Assembly: GCF_022968135.1 (NCBI RefSeq)
Contig: NZ_JALJRA010000005.1
Span: 1-64,000, forward strand
Direction: 5' to 3'
Source of the DNA: Pseudorhizobium tarimense
GTDB taxonomy: Bacteria; Pseudomonadota; Alphaproteobacteria; Rhizobiales; Rhizobiaceae
Length of the DNA stretch: 64,000 bases
The translations under genes and the position numbers were made by a program. Positions 54,557 through 63,591 of this stretch are shown here, one piece after another. The notes beneath the pieces are model-generated. The model was not told the origin of the DNA. It worked only from the letters and a program-made list of their open reading frames with translations, and made no database searches. Position 1 is the stretch's first letter. Every line of letters starts with the position of its first letter.

Positions 54557-56241
54557 TCAGCTGACGCGCAGGGCCTTGGCCTCCGTCCTGTGGCGCCGCG
54601 GGTCAGGGATCGGGACGGCCGCCATCAGGCCGCGGGTGTAATTGTCCTTCGGGGACTCAAACACCTGGCGGCGAGTGCCCATCTCGCCGCCGCGCATGAC
54701 GGCCACATGATGTGCCATCTTCTCGATTACGGCAATGTCGTGGGAGACGAAGAGGTAGGCGAGCCCCATCTGCTCCTGCAGTTCCAGCATCAGGTCGAGC
54801 ACGCGGGCGCGCACGGAAACATCGAGGGCCGCGACGCTTTCGTCGGCAACGATCAGCGTCGGTTCGAGCGCAAGCGCCCGGGCGATGCAGATGCGCTGGC
54901 GCTGGCCGGCGAAAATTCGTGCGGATAGCGTTCTGCGGCATCGGCCGTCAGGCCCACGCGGGTGAGAAGTGCGGCAACCTTTTCCTTGCGCTCCTGCGCC
55001 GTCCCGATGCCGTGGATGACCAGCGGTTCCGCAACGGCCTTGCCGACATTCATGCGCGGATCGCGAGGCGTAGGGATCCTGGACGATCATTTGCGCGGCG
55101 CGACGGATCGGCAGCATGATTGAAGGCGAGGACTGGAAGACATCCTGTCCGGCGATGCGCACGCTGCCGTCGAAGGGGATAAGGCCGAGCACGGCCTTGC
55201 CGGTGGTGGATTCGCCCGAGCCGCTTTCGCCGACGAGGCCGAGCGTCTCGCCGGCCTTCAGGGTGAAATTGACGTTTTTGACCGTTGGCGGCGGCGCCTT
55301 GCCGCGGCCGAACCAGCCGCTATTGCCGCCATAGGTGATGCGGAGATCGGCAACTTCCAGCACAGGCAGCGGCGGGGATGCCGGACGCGGAGTGGCGGTG
55401 ACACGAGGCGGCGCGTCAGTGCCGGCGAGCGCGCCGAGGCGGGCACCGCGCTGAGCAGTTCCTGCGTATATGGTTGTATAGGGATTTCGAAGATGTCGAT
55501 GACGGCGCCCTGTTCGACGATGCGGCCGTGCTGCATGATTGCCACGCGGTCAGCCATTTCGGCGACCACGCCCATGTCGTGGGTTATCATGAGGACCGAG
55601 GTGCCGAATTCTGCCCTGAGTTTGCGCATCAGCGTCAGGATCTGCGCCTGCACCGTGACATCGAGGGCGGTTGTCGGCTCGTCGGCGATCAGCACCTTCG
55701 GCTGGCAGGAAAGCGCCATGGCGATCATGACGCGCTGGCGCATGCCGCCGGAGAGTTCATGCGAATATTGGGTGAGCCGCTTTGCCGCTTCTGTCATGTG
55801 GACGGCACCGAGCATCTGCCGCGCCAGAACCTCGGCGCTATCCGCCAGGTTTTCGCGATGCTCCTTGATCGCCTCGACCAACTGCGCACCGATCGTCATC
55901 ACGGGGTTGAGCGAAGTCATCGGCTCTTGGAAGATCATGGCGATATCGCCGCCGCGCACCCGGCGCATGGCGCGTTTGGACAGCGACAGCAGGTTCCGGT
56001 CGCCGAGCAGGAATCGCCGGACGAAACCTTGAGCGACGCCTTGGGCAGAAGCCCCATGGTGGCGAGCGAGGTGACCGATTTGCCGGAGCCGGATTCGCCG
56101 GCCAGACACAGGGTCTCACCGGCTTTCAGCTCAAAGTTCACGTCGTCCAGGATGCGCCTCAGCCCCTTCGGGCGTACAAGCGTCGACGGAGAGGTTGCGG
56201 ACCGATAGAACGGGGGCGGAGCTTGCAGTGTCTTGGGTCAC
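54557..56241 (-). pseudogene. Decayed fused DppD-DppF-type ABC transporter ATPase
   Basis: Reading across frames gives a protein like the intact fusion at 46521-48431. It starts at GTG 56241 (overlapping the acetamidase stop), has Walker [16 protein letters not shown] (first half), [18 protein letters not shown], and a second half with [13 protein letters not shown] and [15 protein letters not shown]. At least five frame changes are needed: near 56155-56175 (extra G in a G run), 56010-56025, about 55430, 55060 and 54910. The second Walker A reads GESGSGEST, with Glu in place of the catalytic Lys. Both point to loss of function. Confidence 0.82.
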
Positions 56242-57182
56242 GCGAAGACTATCCTCGGGAAGTAGAAGGAGACGACCCAGTTGGGCATGTCGACGATTTC
56301 ACTGATCCGCAGATCGCCACAGACCGAGCAGAGCATGTAGGCGTCGACAGAGTTCATGCCGTGCTCGGCACCCAGAAGGTCGATCATGCGCATCACGGCC
56401 TCGCGCGCGCCGGTCATCAGGTCAGGACCGATGCCGGTGGTCACTTCGTAGCCCGCGCCATCGAGATGACGAGTGACCGGACCGGTCGTCGTGAAACGCG
56501 GGGTCTTCAGCTTGGCGCCCTTGACAAGATCGAGCGTCAGTTCGACGTTCATCTGGCTTTCGATTGCGGTGCCGCAAACCTCGCCGTCGCCTTGCGCGGC
56601 ATGGGTGTCGCCGACTGAAAAGAGCGCGCCTTCGCATTCGACAGGAAGATGGAGCGTGGCGCCGGCAGTCAGATCCCGGATGTCCATGTTGCCGCCGACG
56701 CGGCGCGGTGGGACGACGGAATGCAGGCCGGGCTCGGCCGGAGCGACGCCGATCGTGCCGGTAAAGGGTTTCAAAGGCACCTTCCCGCCCGGACCATAGG
56801 CCGACGGCGCCATGGAGGCGGTGTCGTATGTCCAGATGTGAAGGGCCGGATGGTCGAACTGGTCGGCAAGCAGGCCGAAGCCCGGAATATTGGCCGTCCA
56901 GCCGTAACCGCAGGGGTAGAACTTGTTGATAGTGACCTTCAGCGCGTCACCGGGTTCGGCACCTTCGATGTAGACCGGGCCGGAGACAGGGTTGATCTTG
57001 CCGAAATCGAGATTGGCCATAGTGTCGAGCGTCGCGCCAGGGCCGATCTGCCCGCCGGACGAATCCAGGCACTCGATCAGGATGGTTTCGCCGGGCTTTG
57101 CCGTCAGCGCCGGCGGAAAATCCTTGTTCCAGCCGAAATTGTGTTGAGCTCGATGGATTGTGTGATTGCACGCGACGCACAT
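56238..57182 (-). CDS. Acetamidase/formamidase family protein
   Basis: The 314-residue product from ATG 57182 matches the FmdA_AmdA family: HTIHRAQHNFGWN, CLDSSGGQIGPGATLDTM, FGKINPVSGPVYIEGAEPGD, GGNMDIRDLTAG and SVGDTHAAQGDGEVCGTAIE, which contain the predicted metal-binding and active-site residues. It hydrolyses short amides to acid plus ammonia. The gene is intact although both flanking transporter genes are broken, so it may be retained for its own function. AGAGG about 12 bases upstream may be its ribosome-binding site. Confidence 0.9.
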   Translation of the reverse strand: MCVACNHTIHRAQHNFGWNKDFPPALTAKPGETILIECLDSSGGQIGPGATLDTMANLDFGKINPVSGPVYIEGAEPGDALKVTINKFYPCGYGWTANIPGFGLLADQFDHPALHIWTYDTASMAPSAYGPGGKVPLKPFTGTIGVAPAEPGLHSVVPPRRVGGNMDIRDLTAGATLHLPVECEGALFSVGDTHAAQGDGEVCGTAIESQMNVELTLDLVKGAKLKTPRFTTTGPVTRHLDGAGYEVTTGIGPDLMTGAREAVMRMIDLLGAEHGMNSVDAYMLCSVCGDLRISEIVDMPNWVVSFYFPRIVFA

Positions 57183-57267
57183 GACGATGCCTCTGATTGT
57201 TTGTGGTGTTTCCTCTGGAAGACCCTCTCTCCGACCGTGCGGAGGGAGGGCAGCGCTCATGGCAGGC

Positions 57268-57600
57268 TTACTGCTTCACGTAGATCGCATTGTACTTGAT
57301 GACGCGGGTCGGATCGATGTAGATGTTGTCCGCACCCGCCCATGCGGGTGGACTTTGCGACCACGCGGCGCTCGTTGATGAGCGGGACCCAGGGAGCGTC
57401 AGCCATGATGTCGGTGAAGATCTTCTTCCAGGCTTCCTGACGTTCCGAAGTCTTTGCCGGGTCGGACATTGAGTCCGCCTCGACCGCACGCTTGTCGAGA
57501 TTCTCGTTGCAATACCAGGACCAGTTCCAGCCGCCTTGCACTGCGCCGGCGCAGCGAGGATCGGGCCGTAGTAAGGACGTGCCCCCTATCGACAAGTTCA
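57268..57600 (-). pseudogene. C-terminal relic of a peptide-binding protein (SBP_bac_5)
   Basis: The minus strand encodes GGWNWSWYCNENLDKRAVEA and IMADAPWVPLINERRVVAKS, then after a frameshift ADNIYIDPTRVIKYNAIYVK and a stop at 57268. These are typical SBP_bac_5 C-terminal motifs. A second frame change lies near 57545, where YYGPIL is in another frame. The rest of the gene is missing here and part of it lies inverted just to the right. Confidence 0.75.
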
Positions 57601-57602
57601 CA

Positions 57603-58170
57603 GTCTAAGTCGGCCAGGAGTCGCTGGTGGCGCTTCTTCGCCTGCAGAAGGGTGAAGTCGACATCGCTGGCGACGGCATTCCGCCGGCGAAGTTCCTGGA
57701 AATCAAGAACTCGCCCAACGGCGCCCAGATGATCGTCGATGGCGAACAGCTCCACACCGGCTACATCACGCTCAACACCAAGGTGAAGCCCTTCGACGAG
57801 GTCAAGGTTCGTCAGGCGGTCAACATGGCGATCAACAAGGAACGCATTGTGCGCATCCTGAACGCCGCGCCACGCCCGCCAACCAGCCGCTTCCGCCGCT
57901 GATGCCTGGATATGACAAGGACCACAGGGCTACGAATTCGACGTAGAAAAGGTCAAGGCCCTGCTCGCCAAAGCCGGTCATGCCGACGGCTTCGAGACCA
58001 CGCTCTTTTCCACCAACCCGATCCGCAGCCGCGCATCGCCCAGTCGATCCAGCAGGACCTCGCAGCCGTGGGCATCAAGGCCGAAGTCCGGGCGCTCGCC
58101 CAGGGCAACGTGATCGCCGCCGGCGGCACCGAAGGCGAAGCGCCGATGATCTGCTTTGAGGGTGCCTCTC
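57603..58170 (+). pseudogene. Inverted internal fragment of the same substrate-binding protein
   Basis: The plus strand encodes VALLRLQKGEVDIAGDGIPP, YITLNTKVKPFDEVKVRQAV and then, with at least three frame changes, GYEFDVEKVKALLAKAGHAD and IAQSIQQDLAAVGIKAEVRA. This is the middle of an SBP_bac_5 protein, and its end (EAPMI) would join the C-terminal fragment on the opposite strand. Opposite orientation and adjacency imply an inversion with breakpoints near 57595 and 58170. The N-terminal third is absent. Confidence 0.78.
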
Positions 58171-58199
58171 GGCAGCTTCGTCGGCGCTGGTCGGATTAG

Positions 58200-58425
58200 T
58201 CCGAAGAGCGGGTAGTGGCAGAGGCACTGGAGCCGGGTGGAGCGCCTCAGTAAATGCGCGTGGCTTCGTCCGGCCATTTCTGTTGAATTCTTGCTTGCCG
58301 CGCCAGCACCTGCACAGCGACCCCAGCCGTGGAGTGACGCACTTGCTTGACAGCGGCTTCGAAATATATTCTTCTATTTTGGCTCTTATAACATAATAAC
58401 GGAACAATTAGCTGGGAGAATACGG
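58200..58425. other. Upstream region of the intact dpp-like operon
   Basis: No gene is supported. The right part (58345-58410) is AT-rich and contains TTGACA at 58347-58352, a possible -35 element, but no -10 at good spacing. Control by the IclR-type regulator encoded at the window end is possible. Confidence 0.4.
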
Positions 58426-59952
58426 ATGCGAAGAAAACTGGAATTTCTTGTTGCAACGGCGCTGATCGCTGTACCTTCCTTCGCGATGGCGCAGGAAAAA
58501 GGCGGCGTCATCAACGTGGCAACGATCGGCGAGCCGCCGACGCTAGATCCGATGTCATCGACAGCCGACCTGGTGGGCATCGTAACGCAGCATATTTTCG
58601 AGACGCTCTACACGTTCGACAAGAACTGGGGCGTGACCCCGCTTCTTGCGGAGAGCCTGCCGGAGATCAGCGACGACGGGAAGACCTACACAATCAAGCT
58701 TCGCAGCGGGATCACCTTTCACGACGGCAGCGAGATGACATCTGAAGATGTTCTTGCGTCGCTGGAGCGTTGGACGAAACTTGCATCACGCGGCAAGCAG
58801 GCCGCAGGCTTCATCGCCTCGATGGAAGCCCCCGATGAGCAGACGGTGGTTATCAAGCTGACGCAGGCCTATGCGCCGCTGACCTCACTGCTTGCCTTCA
58901 ATAATTCGGCTGCAATCATCATTCCAGCCGAAAAACAGGCGGAGCCGATGACCGAGTATGTCGGCACCGGGCCGTACATGCTGAAAGAGCGCAAGGCGGA
59001 CCAGTACATCCAGCTTACGAGGTTCGATGGTTACAAGTCGCGCGATGGCGAGAGCGACGGCTATGGCGGCGCCCGTCACCAGTATCTCGACGAGATCCGT
59101 TTCGTGCCTGTTCCGGACCCCAACACACGCGTTGAGGCAGCCGTCTCTGGCCAATACGAGTACGTGGATTCCATTCCCGTGGAGTCATTCGACAAGCTGA
59201 AGAACGCGTCGGCTTCTGAGCCACTGCTTCTCAAACCTTTCGGTTACCCCGTCTTCGTTTTCAACACAAAGGAAGGGCTTTCCTCCAAGCTCGAAATGCG
59301 CAAGGCAATTACCCAGGCGCTGAACATGGAGGACATGCTTGCCGCTGCATTCGGCAGCACGGACTTCTATGCCGTGGACGGCGCGTTCTACCCCGAGAGC
59401 TACAACTGGCACACGGAAGCGGGTGTCGACGGTAACTATAATGTGGGGGACCCCGAAGGTGCTGCCGAGGCGGCAAAGGCTGCCGGCTACGCTGGCAACC
59501 CTCTGCGCATCCTGACGAGCCGCCAGTATGAATTCCATTACAAGATGGCGCAGGTGGCGGCAGAGTACCTGAAGCTCGCCGGCTTCAAGGTAGATATGCA
59601 GGTTGTAGACTGGGCAACGCTCACTCAGCGCCGCGCGGACCCGGCACTCTGGGATATCTACATCACCCACAGCCCGTTCCTGCCGGAGCCGGCCCTGATT
59701 GGTGCGCTGTCGACGAGCTCGCCTGGCTGGTGGGATACTCCGGCACGCAAGGCTGCCGTGGATCCGTTCACCTCCGAGCCTGATCCTGCAAAGCGGGTCG
59801 AGCTCTGGGGCAACGTGCAGAAGGTCATCTATGACGAACTGCCACTGATCAAGATCGGTGACTTCAACGCGGTCGCGGCCAAGTCCGCCAAGCTGAAAGG
59901 CGTCGACCCGGCTCCCTGGCCGTATTTCTGGAACGCTTCCGTCGCGAAGTAA
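58426..59952 (+). CDS. Peptide ABC transporter substrate-binding protein (SBP_bac_5)
   Basis: The 508-residue product has a Sec signal peptide (1-22, ending AMA), the family pattern GEPPTLDPMSSTADLVGIVT, TFDKNWGVTPLLAESLPEIS, GITFHDGSEMTSEDVLASLE and YVGTGPYMLKERKADQY, and a C-terminal APWPYFWNASVAK. GGGAG precedes the ATG by nine bases. It leads an intact plus-strand operon with two permeases, an amidohydrolase and a RidA-like protein, so the ligand may be an acylated amino acid or peptide-like compound. Confidence 0.93.
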   Translation: MRRKLEFLVATALIAVPSFAMAQEKGGVINVATIGEPPTLDPMSSTADLVGIVTQHIFETLYTFDKNWGVTPLLAESLPEISDDGKTYTIKLRSGITFHDGSEMTSEDVLASLERWTKLASRGKQAAGFIASMEAPDEQTVVIKLTQAYAPLTSLLAFNNSAAIIIPAEKQAEPMTEYVGTGPYMLKERKADQYIQLTRFDGYKSRDGESDGYGGARHQYLDEIRFVPVPDPNTRVEAAVSGQYEYVDSIPVESFDKLKNASASEPLLLKPFGYPVFVFNTKEGLSSKLEMRKAITQALNMEDMLAAAFGSTDFYAVDGAFYPESYNWHTEAGVDGNYNVGDPEGAAEAAKAAGYAGNPLRILTSRQYEFHYKMAQVAAEYLKLAGFKVDMQVVDWATLTQRRADPALWDIYITHSPFLPEPALIGALSTSSPGWWDTPARKAAVDPFTSEPDPAKRVELWGNVQKVIYDELPLIKIGDFNAVAAKSAKLKGVDPAPWPYFWNASVAK

Positions 59953-60030
59953 GAAGGCGGATCAACGAAGGTCGGCGCTGCCGCCGGCCTTCGTTCTCGG
60001 TTCCGCCCGTGGGCAAGGGAAAAGGCGTCA

Positions 60031-60972
60031 ATGATTCGCTACATACTTCAGCGTCTCGCCGGAATGATCGTCGTAATGTTTCTGGTGGTGACGATCGTTT
60101 TTGTCATCGTTCGCGTCACGCCTGGCGATCCTGCCGCCGTGATGCTCGGGCCTGACGCGACGGCACAGGATATCGCCGATCTACGCAGCCGCCTCGGCCT
60201 GGATCAGGCCCTGCTGGTGCAGTATGCGATCTATGTCGGGCAGTTGCTGAAGGGCGACCTGGGGCAGTCGATCTTTCTCAACATTCCGGTTGCTACGGCG
60301 CTTCTGCAGCGCACCGAGCCAACCTTCTTCCTCACCGTCTTCTCGCTGCTGATCGCCAGCGCGATCGCGCTTCCAATCGGCATCTATGCGGCGTATCGGC
60401 GCGGCTCCATGGTCGACCAGCTTGCTACGACCGTTGCGATGCTGGCGGCGAGCATTCCGAGCTTCTGGCTCGGCCTGATCCTGATGCAGTTCTTTGCGGT
60501 CAGGCTCAACCTGTTTCCGGTCTCCGGCTATGGCGGCCCCGACTCCAGCTTCTTCGAGCGCATGTATCACCTGATGCTGCCGTCCATCGCGCTTGGGCTG
60601 GTCTCCTCTGCATTGATCCTGCGTTTCACGCGTGCCTCGCTGCTCGATGTGCTGGGAGATGATTATATTCGTACCGCGCGTGCCAAGGGCATGATCGAGC
60701 GCAAGGTCGTGCTGAAGCACGCGCTCAAGAACGCGTTAATCCCGATCCTGACCGTGCTGGGCCTTACTGCGGCGGTGCTAATATCCGGTGCCGTGGTGAC
60801 AGAAACAGTGTTCGGCCTGCCAGGCGTTGGAAATCTCGTCGTCTCGGCAGTCTTGCGACGGGACTATCCCGTAATCCAGGGGGCTCTTCTCGTCATTGCT
60901 GCCCTCTATGTCCTCATCAATTTTGCGATCGATATGCTTTACCTGCTGGTCGATCCGAGGGTGCGTTACTGA
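60031..60972 (+). CDS. Peptide ABC transporter permease, DppB type
   Basis: The 313-residue product begins IRYILQRLAGMIVVMFLVV and has the expected VTPGDPAAVMLGPDA and GDLGQSIFLNIPV motifs, six membrane helices and an EAA loop (DDYIRTARAKGMIERKVVLK). Its stop overlaps the next ATG by one base. Confidence 0.94.
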   Translation: MIRYILQRLAGMIVVMFLVVTIVFVIVRVTPGDPAAVMLGPDATAQDIADLRSRLGLDQALLVQYAIYVGQLLKGDLGQSIFLNIPVATALLQRTEPTFFLTVFSLLIASAIALPIGIYAAYRRGSMVDQLATTVAMLAASIPSFWLGLILMQFFAVRLNLFPVSGYGGPDSSFFERMYHLMLPSIALGLVSSALILRFTRASLLDVLGDDYIRTARAKGMIERKVVLKHALKNALIPILTVLGLTAAVLISGAVVTETVFGLPGVGNLVVSAVLRRDYPVIQGALLVIAALYVLINFAIDMLYLLVDPRVRY

Positions 60973-61844
60973 TGGCAGAAATTGCGACCTCACCTCCAGG
61001 CAAAAGCGAGGGCGCCAAATTCATGCGGCGATTCCTCAAGCGCAAGACAGTGGTGATTGGCGTTTCCGTACTCGCCGTCTTTATCTTGCTCGCCGTCTTG
61101 GCACCGCTGATTGCGCCTTACTCGCCATCCAAGCTCTCGATCGTCAACCGATTGAAGCCGCCGAGCGAAATCTATTGGTTCGGGACCGACGAGTTCGGCC
61201 GGGATATCTTCTCCAGGACGATCTATGCCGGCCGGCTGTCGCTCCTGGTGGGAGCTGCCGTCGTCCTATTGTCTGCGGCGATCGGCGTGACGCTTGGTCT
61301 GCTTGCAGGATTTTTCAAACGGCTCGACACGCCGATCGCGCGATTGATCGATGCAATGATGGCGTTTCCGGATATTCTGCTTGCAATCGCACTCGTCGCC
61401 GCGCTTGGTCCATCGCTCACAACCGTGATCATTGCACTTGCGATCGTCTATGCGCCGCGGCTCGCGCGGATCGTCAGGGCATCGACATTGGTGATCCGTG
61501 AACTGCCCTATGTCGAAGCGGCGCAAGCGCTTGGCATCTCCACCTTCCACATCATGACGCGGCACGTGTTGCGAAACCTCGTGTCGCCGATCCTGGTTCA
61601 GGGGACCTTCCTTTTTGCAAGCGCCATGCTGGCAGAAGCGGGACTGTCCTTCCTTGGGCTAGGAGTCAGCCCCGAGGTGCCGACCTGGGGCACCATGATT
61701 GCCGCGGGTCGGCAGTATATCGGCCAAGCAGACTGGATGACCCTCTTTCCAGGCTTCGCCATCATCCTAGCAGTGCTTTCCCTGCAAATGGTGGGCGACG
61801 GCCTTCGCGACATGCTCGATCCTAAACTCCGAAGGGAACTCTGA
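60972..61844 (+). CDS. Peptide ABC transporter permease, DppC type
   Basis: The 290-residue product has the DppC hallmark FGTDEFGRDIFSRTIYAGR, membrane helices from about 30 onwards and an EAA-type loop (LPYVEAAQALGISTFHIMTR). No ATPase gene follows; the unit would have to borrow an ATPase, for example the fused one at 46521-48431 or one elsewhere in the genome. Confidence 0.94.
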   Translation: MAEIATSPPGKSEGAKFMRRFLKRKTVVIGVSVLAVFILLAVLAPLIAPYSPSKLSIVNRLKPPSEIYWFGTDEFGRDIFSRTIYAGRLSLLVGAAVVLLSAAIGVTLGLLAGFFKRLDTPIARLIDAMMAFPDILLAIALVAALGPSLTTVIIALAIVYAPRLARIVRASTLVIRELPYVEAAQALGISTFHIMTRHVLRNLVSPILVQGTFLFASAMLAEAGLSFLGLGVSPEVPTWGTMIAAGRQYIGQADWMTLFPGFAIILAVLSLQMVGDGLRDMLDPKLRREL

Positions 61845-61845
61845 A

Positions 61846-63054
61846 ATGACATCCGGAGAAAAGCAAAGACCGGTTCTCCTCGCTAACGTGAAGCCGATAT
61901 CCTTTGGCGCCTCCACACTGGACGGCGCGATCGACATCCTCGTAAATGCCGACGGAAACGTTGCTGCAACCGGTGCTGGCTTGGCTGCACCGGACGATGC
62001 GATCCGGATCGACGGCAAGGATGCCTTCATCTCTCCTGGTTGGGTCGATCTTCACGTGCACATCTGGCATGGCGGCACGGATATTTCGCTTCGGCCCTCC
62101 GAATGCGGTGCCGAGCGTGGGGTCACGACCCTCGTCGATGCTGGCTCTGCTGGGGAAGCCAACTTCCACGGCTTCCGCGAATACATCATCGAACCGTCGC
62201 GCGAGCGCATCAAGGCCTTCCTCAATCTCGGCTCGATCGGTCTTGTTGCCTGCAACCGCGTCGCCGAATTGCGCGACATCCGGGACATCGACCTTGACCG
62301 CATTCTTGAATGCTATGCCGAAAACAGCGAGCACATCGTCGGCATCAAAGTGCGCGCGAGCCATGTGATCACAGGTTCCTGGGGTGTAACGCCGGTCAAG
62401 TTGGGCAAGAAGATCGCCAAGATCCTCAAGGTGCCGATGATGGTCCACGTCGGAGAGCCGCCGGCGCTCTATGACGAGGTGCTCGAAATCCTCGGACCTG
62501 GCGACGTGGTCACCCACTGCTTCAACGGCAAGGCGGGATCAAGCATCTTGGAAGACGAAGATCTCTTCAATCTTGCCGAACAATGCGCGGGCGAGGGCAT
62601 CCGTCTCGATATCGGGCATGGTGGCGCGTCCTTCTCGTTCAAGGTGGCCGAGGCTGCAATTCAGCGCGGCCTCCTGCCGTTCTCCATCTCGACCGATCTG
62701 CATGGGCATTCGATGAACTTCCCGGTCTGGGATCTCGCAACCACCATGTCGAAGCTGCTGTCGGTCGGAATGCCGTTCGACAAGGTCGTCGACGCCGTGA
62801 CGCATGCGCCTGCATCGGTGATCAAGCTTTCGATGGACAACCGCCTTGCAGTTGGTGAACGCGCCGACTTCACAATCTTCGACCTGGTCGACGCGGATCT
62901 CGAAGCGACGGACTCAAACGGCGACGTTACGCGTCTGACCCGGCTGTTCGAACCGCGCTACGCCGTCATCGGATGCGAAGCCATCACGGCAAGGCGCTAC
63001 ATTCCGCGTGCGCGCAAGCTCGTCCGTCACAGCCACGGGTACGCCTGGCGCTAG
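61846..63054 (+). CDS. Amidohydrolase/deacetylase family metallohydrolase
   Basis: The 402-residue product is a TIM-barrel amidohydrolase: SPGWVDLHVHIWHGG (metal His70 and His72), Lys168 in VGIKVRAS (likely carbamylated), His201 in MMVHVGEP, His224 in VVTHCFNGK, and the metal/catalytic Asp in ISTDLHG. It resembles deacetylases of the D-aminoacylase/dihydroorotase group acting on N-acyl amino acids. The gene follows the permease by one base, so it probably processes the imported ligand. Confidence 0.92.
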   Translation: MTSGEKQRPVLLANVKPISFGASTLDGAIDILVNADGNVAATGAGLAAPDDAIRIDGKDAFISPGWVDLHVHIWHGGTDISLRPSECGAERGVTTLVDAGSAGEANFHGFREYIIEPSRERIKAFLNLGSIGLVACNRVAELRDIRDIDLDRILECYAENSEHIVGIKVRASHVITGSWGVTPVKLGKKIAKILKVPMMVHVGEPPALYDEVLEILGPGDVVTHCFNGKAGSSILEDEDLFNLAEQCAGEGIRLDIGHGGASFSFKVAEAAIQRGLLPFSISTDLHGHSMNFPVWDLATTMSKLLSVGMPFDKVVDAVTHAPASVIKLSMDNRLAVGERADFTIFDLVDADLEATDSNGDVTRLTRLFEPRYAVIGCEAITARRYIPRARKLVRHSHGYAWR

Positions 63055-63084
63055 CCGGCAGCCACTCCACCACGAGGACAGTTA

Positions 63085-63582
63085 GTGAAACATTCTTCTC
63101 TTGCCGCAGATCTGAAACCCGGCTCGCCTTACGAACGGCTGGCAGCTCTCGGCATTCAGCTACCGCCCGCGCCGCCTCCGATTGCCAATTTTGTCACCCA
63201 TGTGCAGGAGGGTAATCTGCTTTACCTCTCCGGCCAGGGGCCCAGAGAAGTCGATGGACATCTGCATGCAGGAAAGGTGGGAGGTGATGTCCACGTCGGC
63301 GATGCTTATCGCCATGCTCGTCTGACAGGCATCAACCTGCTTGCGGTCATGCACCATGCACTGGGGGATCTGGGGCGGGTCAAGCGGGTGGTGAAGCTGC
63401 TCGGCATGGTCAATGCGGTGCCGGACTTCGAGGACCATCCCACGGTCATCAACGGCTGCTCCGACCTGTTCATCGAGGTTTTTGGCGACGCAGGGCAGCA
63501 TGCGCGATCTGCGGTCGGCTTCGGGTCGCTCCCCGGCAACATCACGGTTGAAATCGAGGCGATCGTTTCGCTGCAGGATTGA
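63085..63582 (+). CDS. RidA/YjgF-family protein
   Basis: The 165-residue product starts at GTG 63085 and has the Rid family pattern (VQEGNLLYLSGQGPREVDG, VKLLGMVNAVPDFEDHPTVI, GSLPGNITVEIEAIVSL). The Arg of the canonical RidA active-site motif near the C-terminus is not in its usual place, so it belongs to a distant subgroup. Rid proteins hydrolyse reactive enamines/imines. It completes the operon with the amidohydrolase. Confidence 0.88.
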   Translation: MKHSSLAADLKPGSPYERLAALGIQLPPAPPPIANFVTHVQEGNLLYLSGQGPREVDGHLHAGKVGGDVHVGDAYRHARLTGINLLAVMHHALGDLGRVKRVVKLLGMVNAVPDFEDHPTVINGCSDLFIEVFGDAGQHARSAVGFGSLPGNITVEIEAIVSLQD

Positions 63583-63591
63583 GAGGCAGGC

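Noticed and set aside
58347-58378. TTGACA with TTCTAT as a sigma-70 promoter for the 58426 operon
   Set aside because: The spacing is about 20 bases and no better -10 sequence lies at 16-18 bases, so only the -35 similarity is noted.
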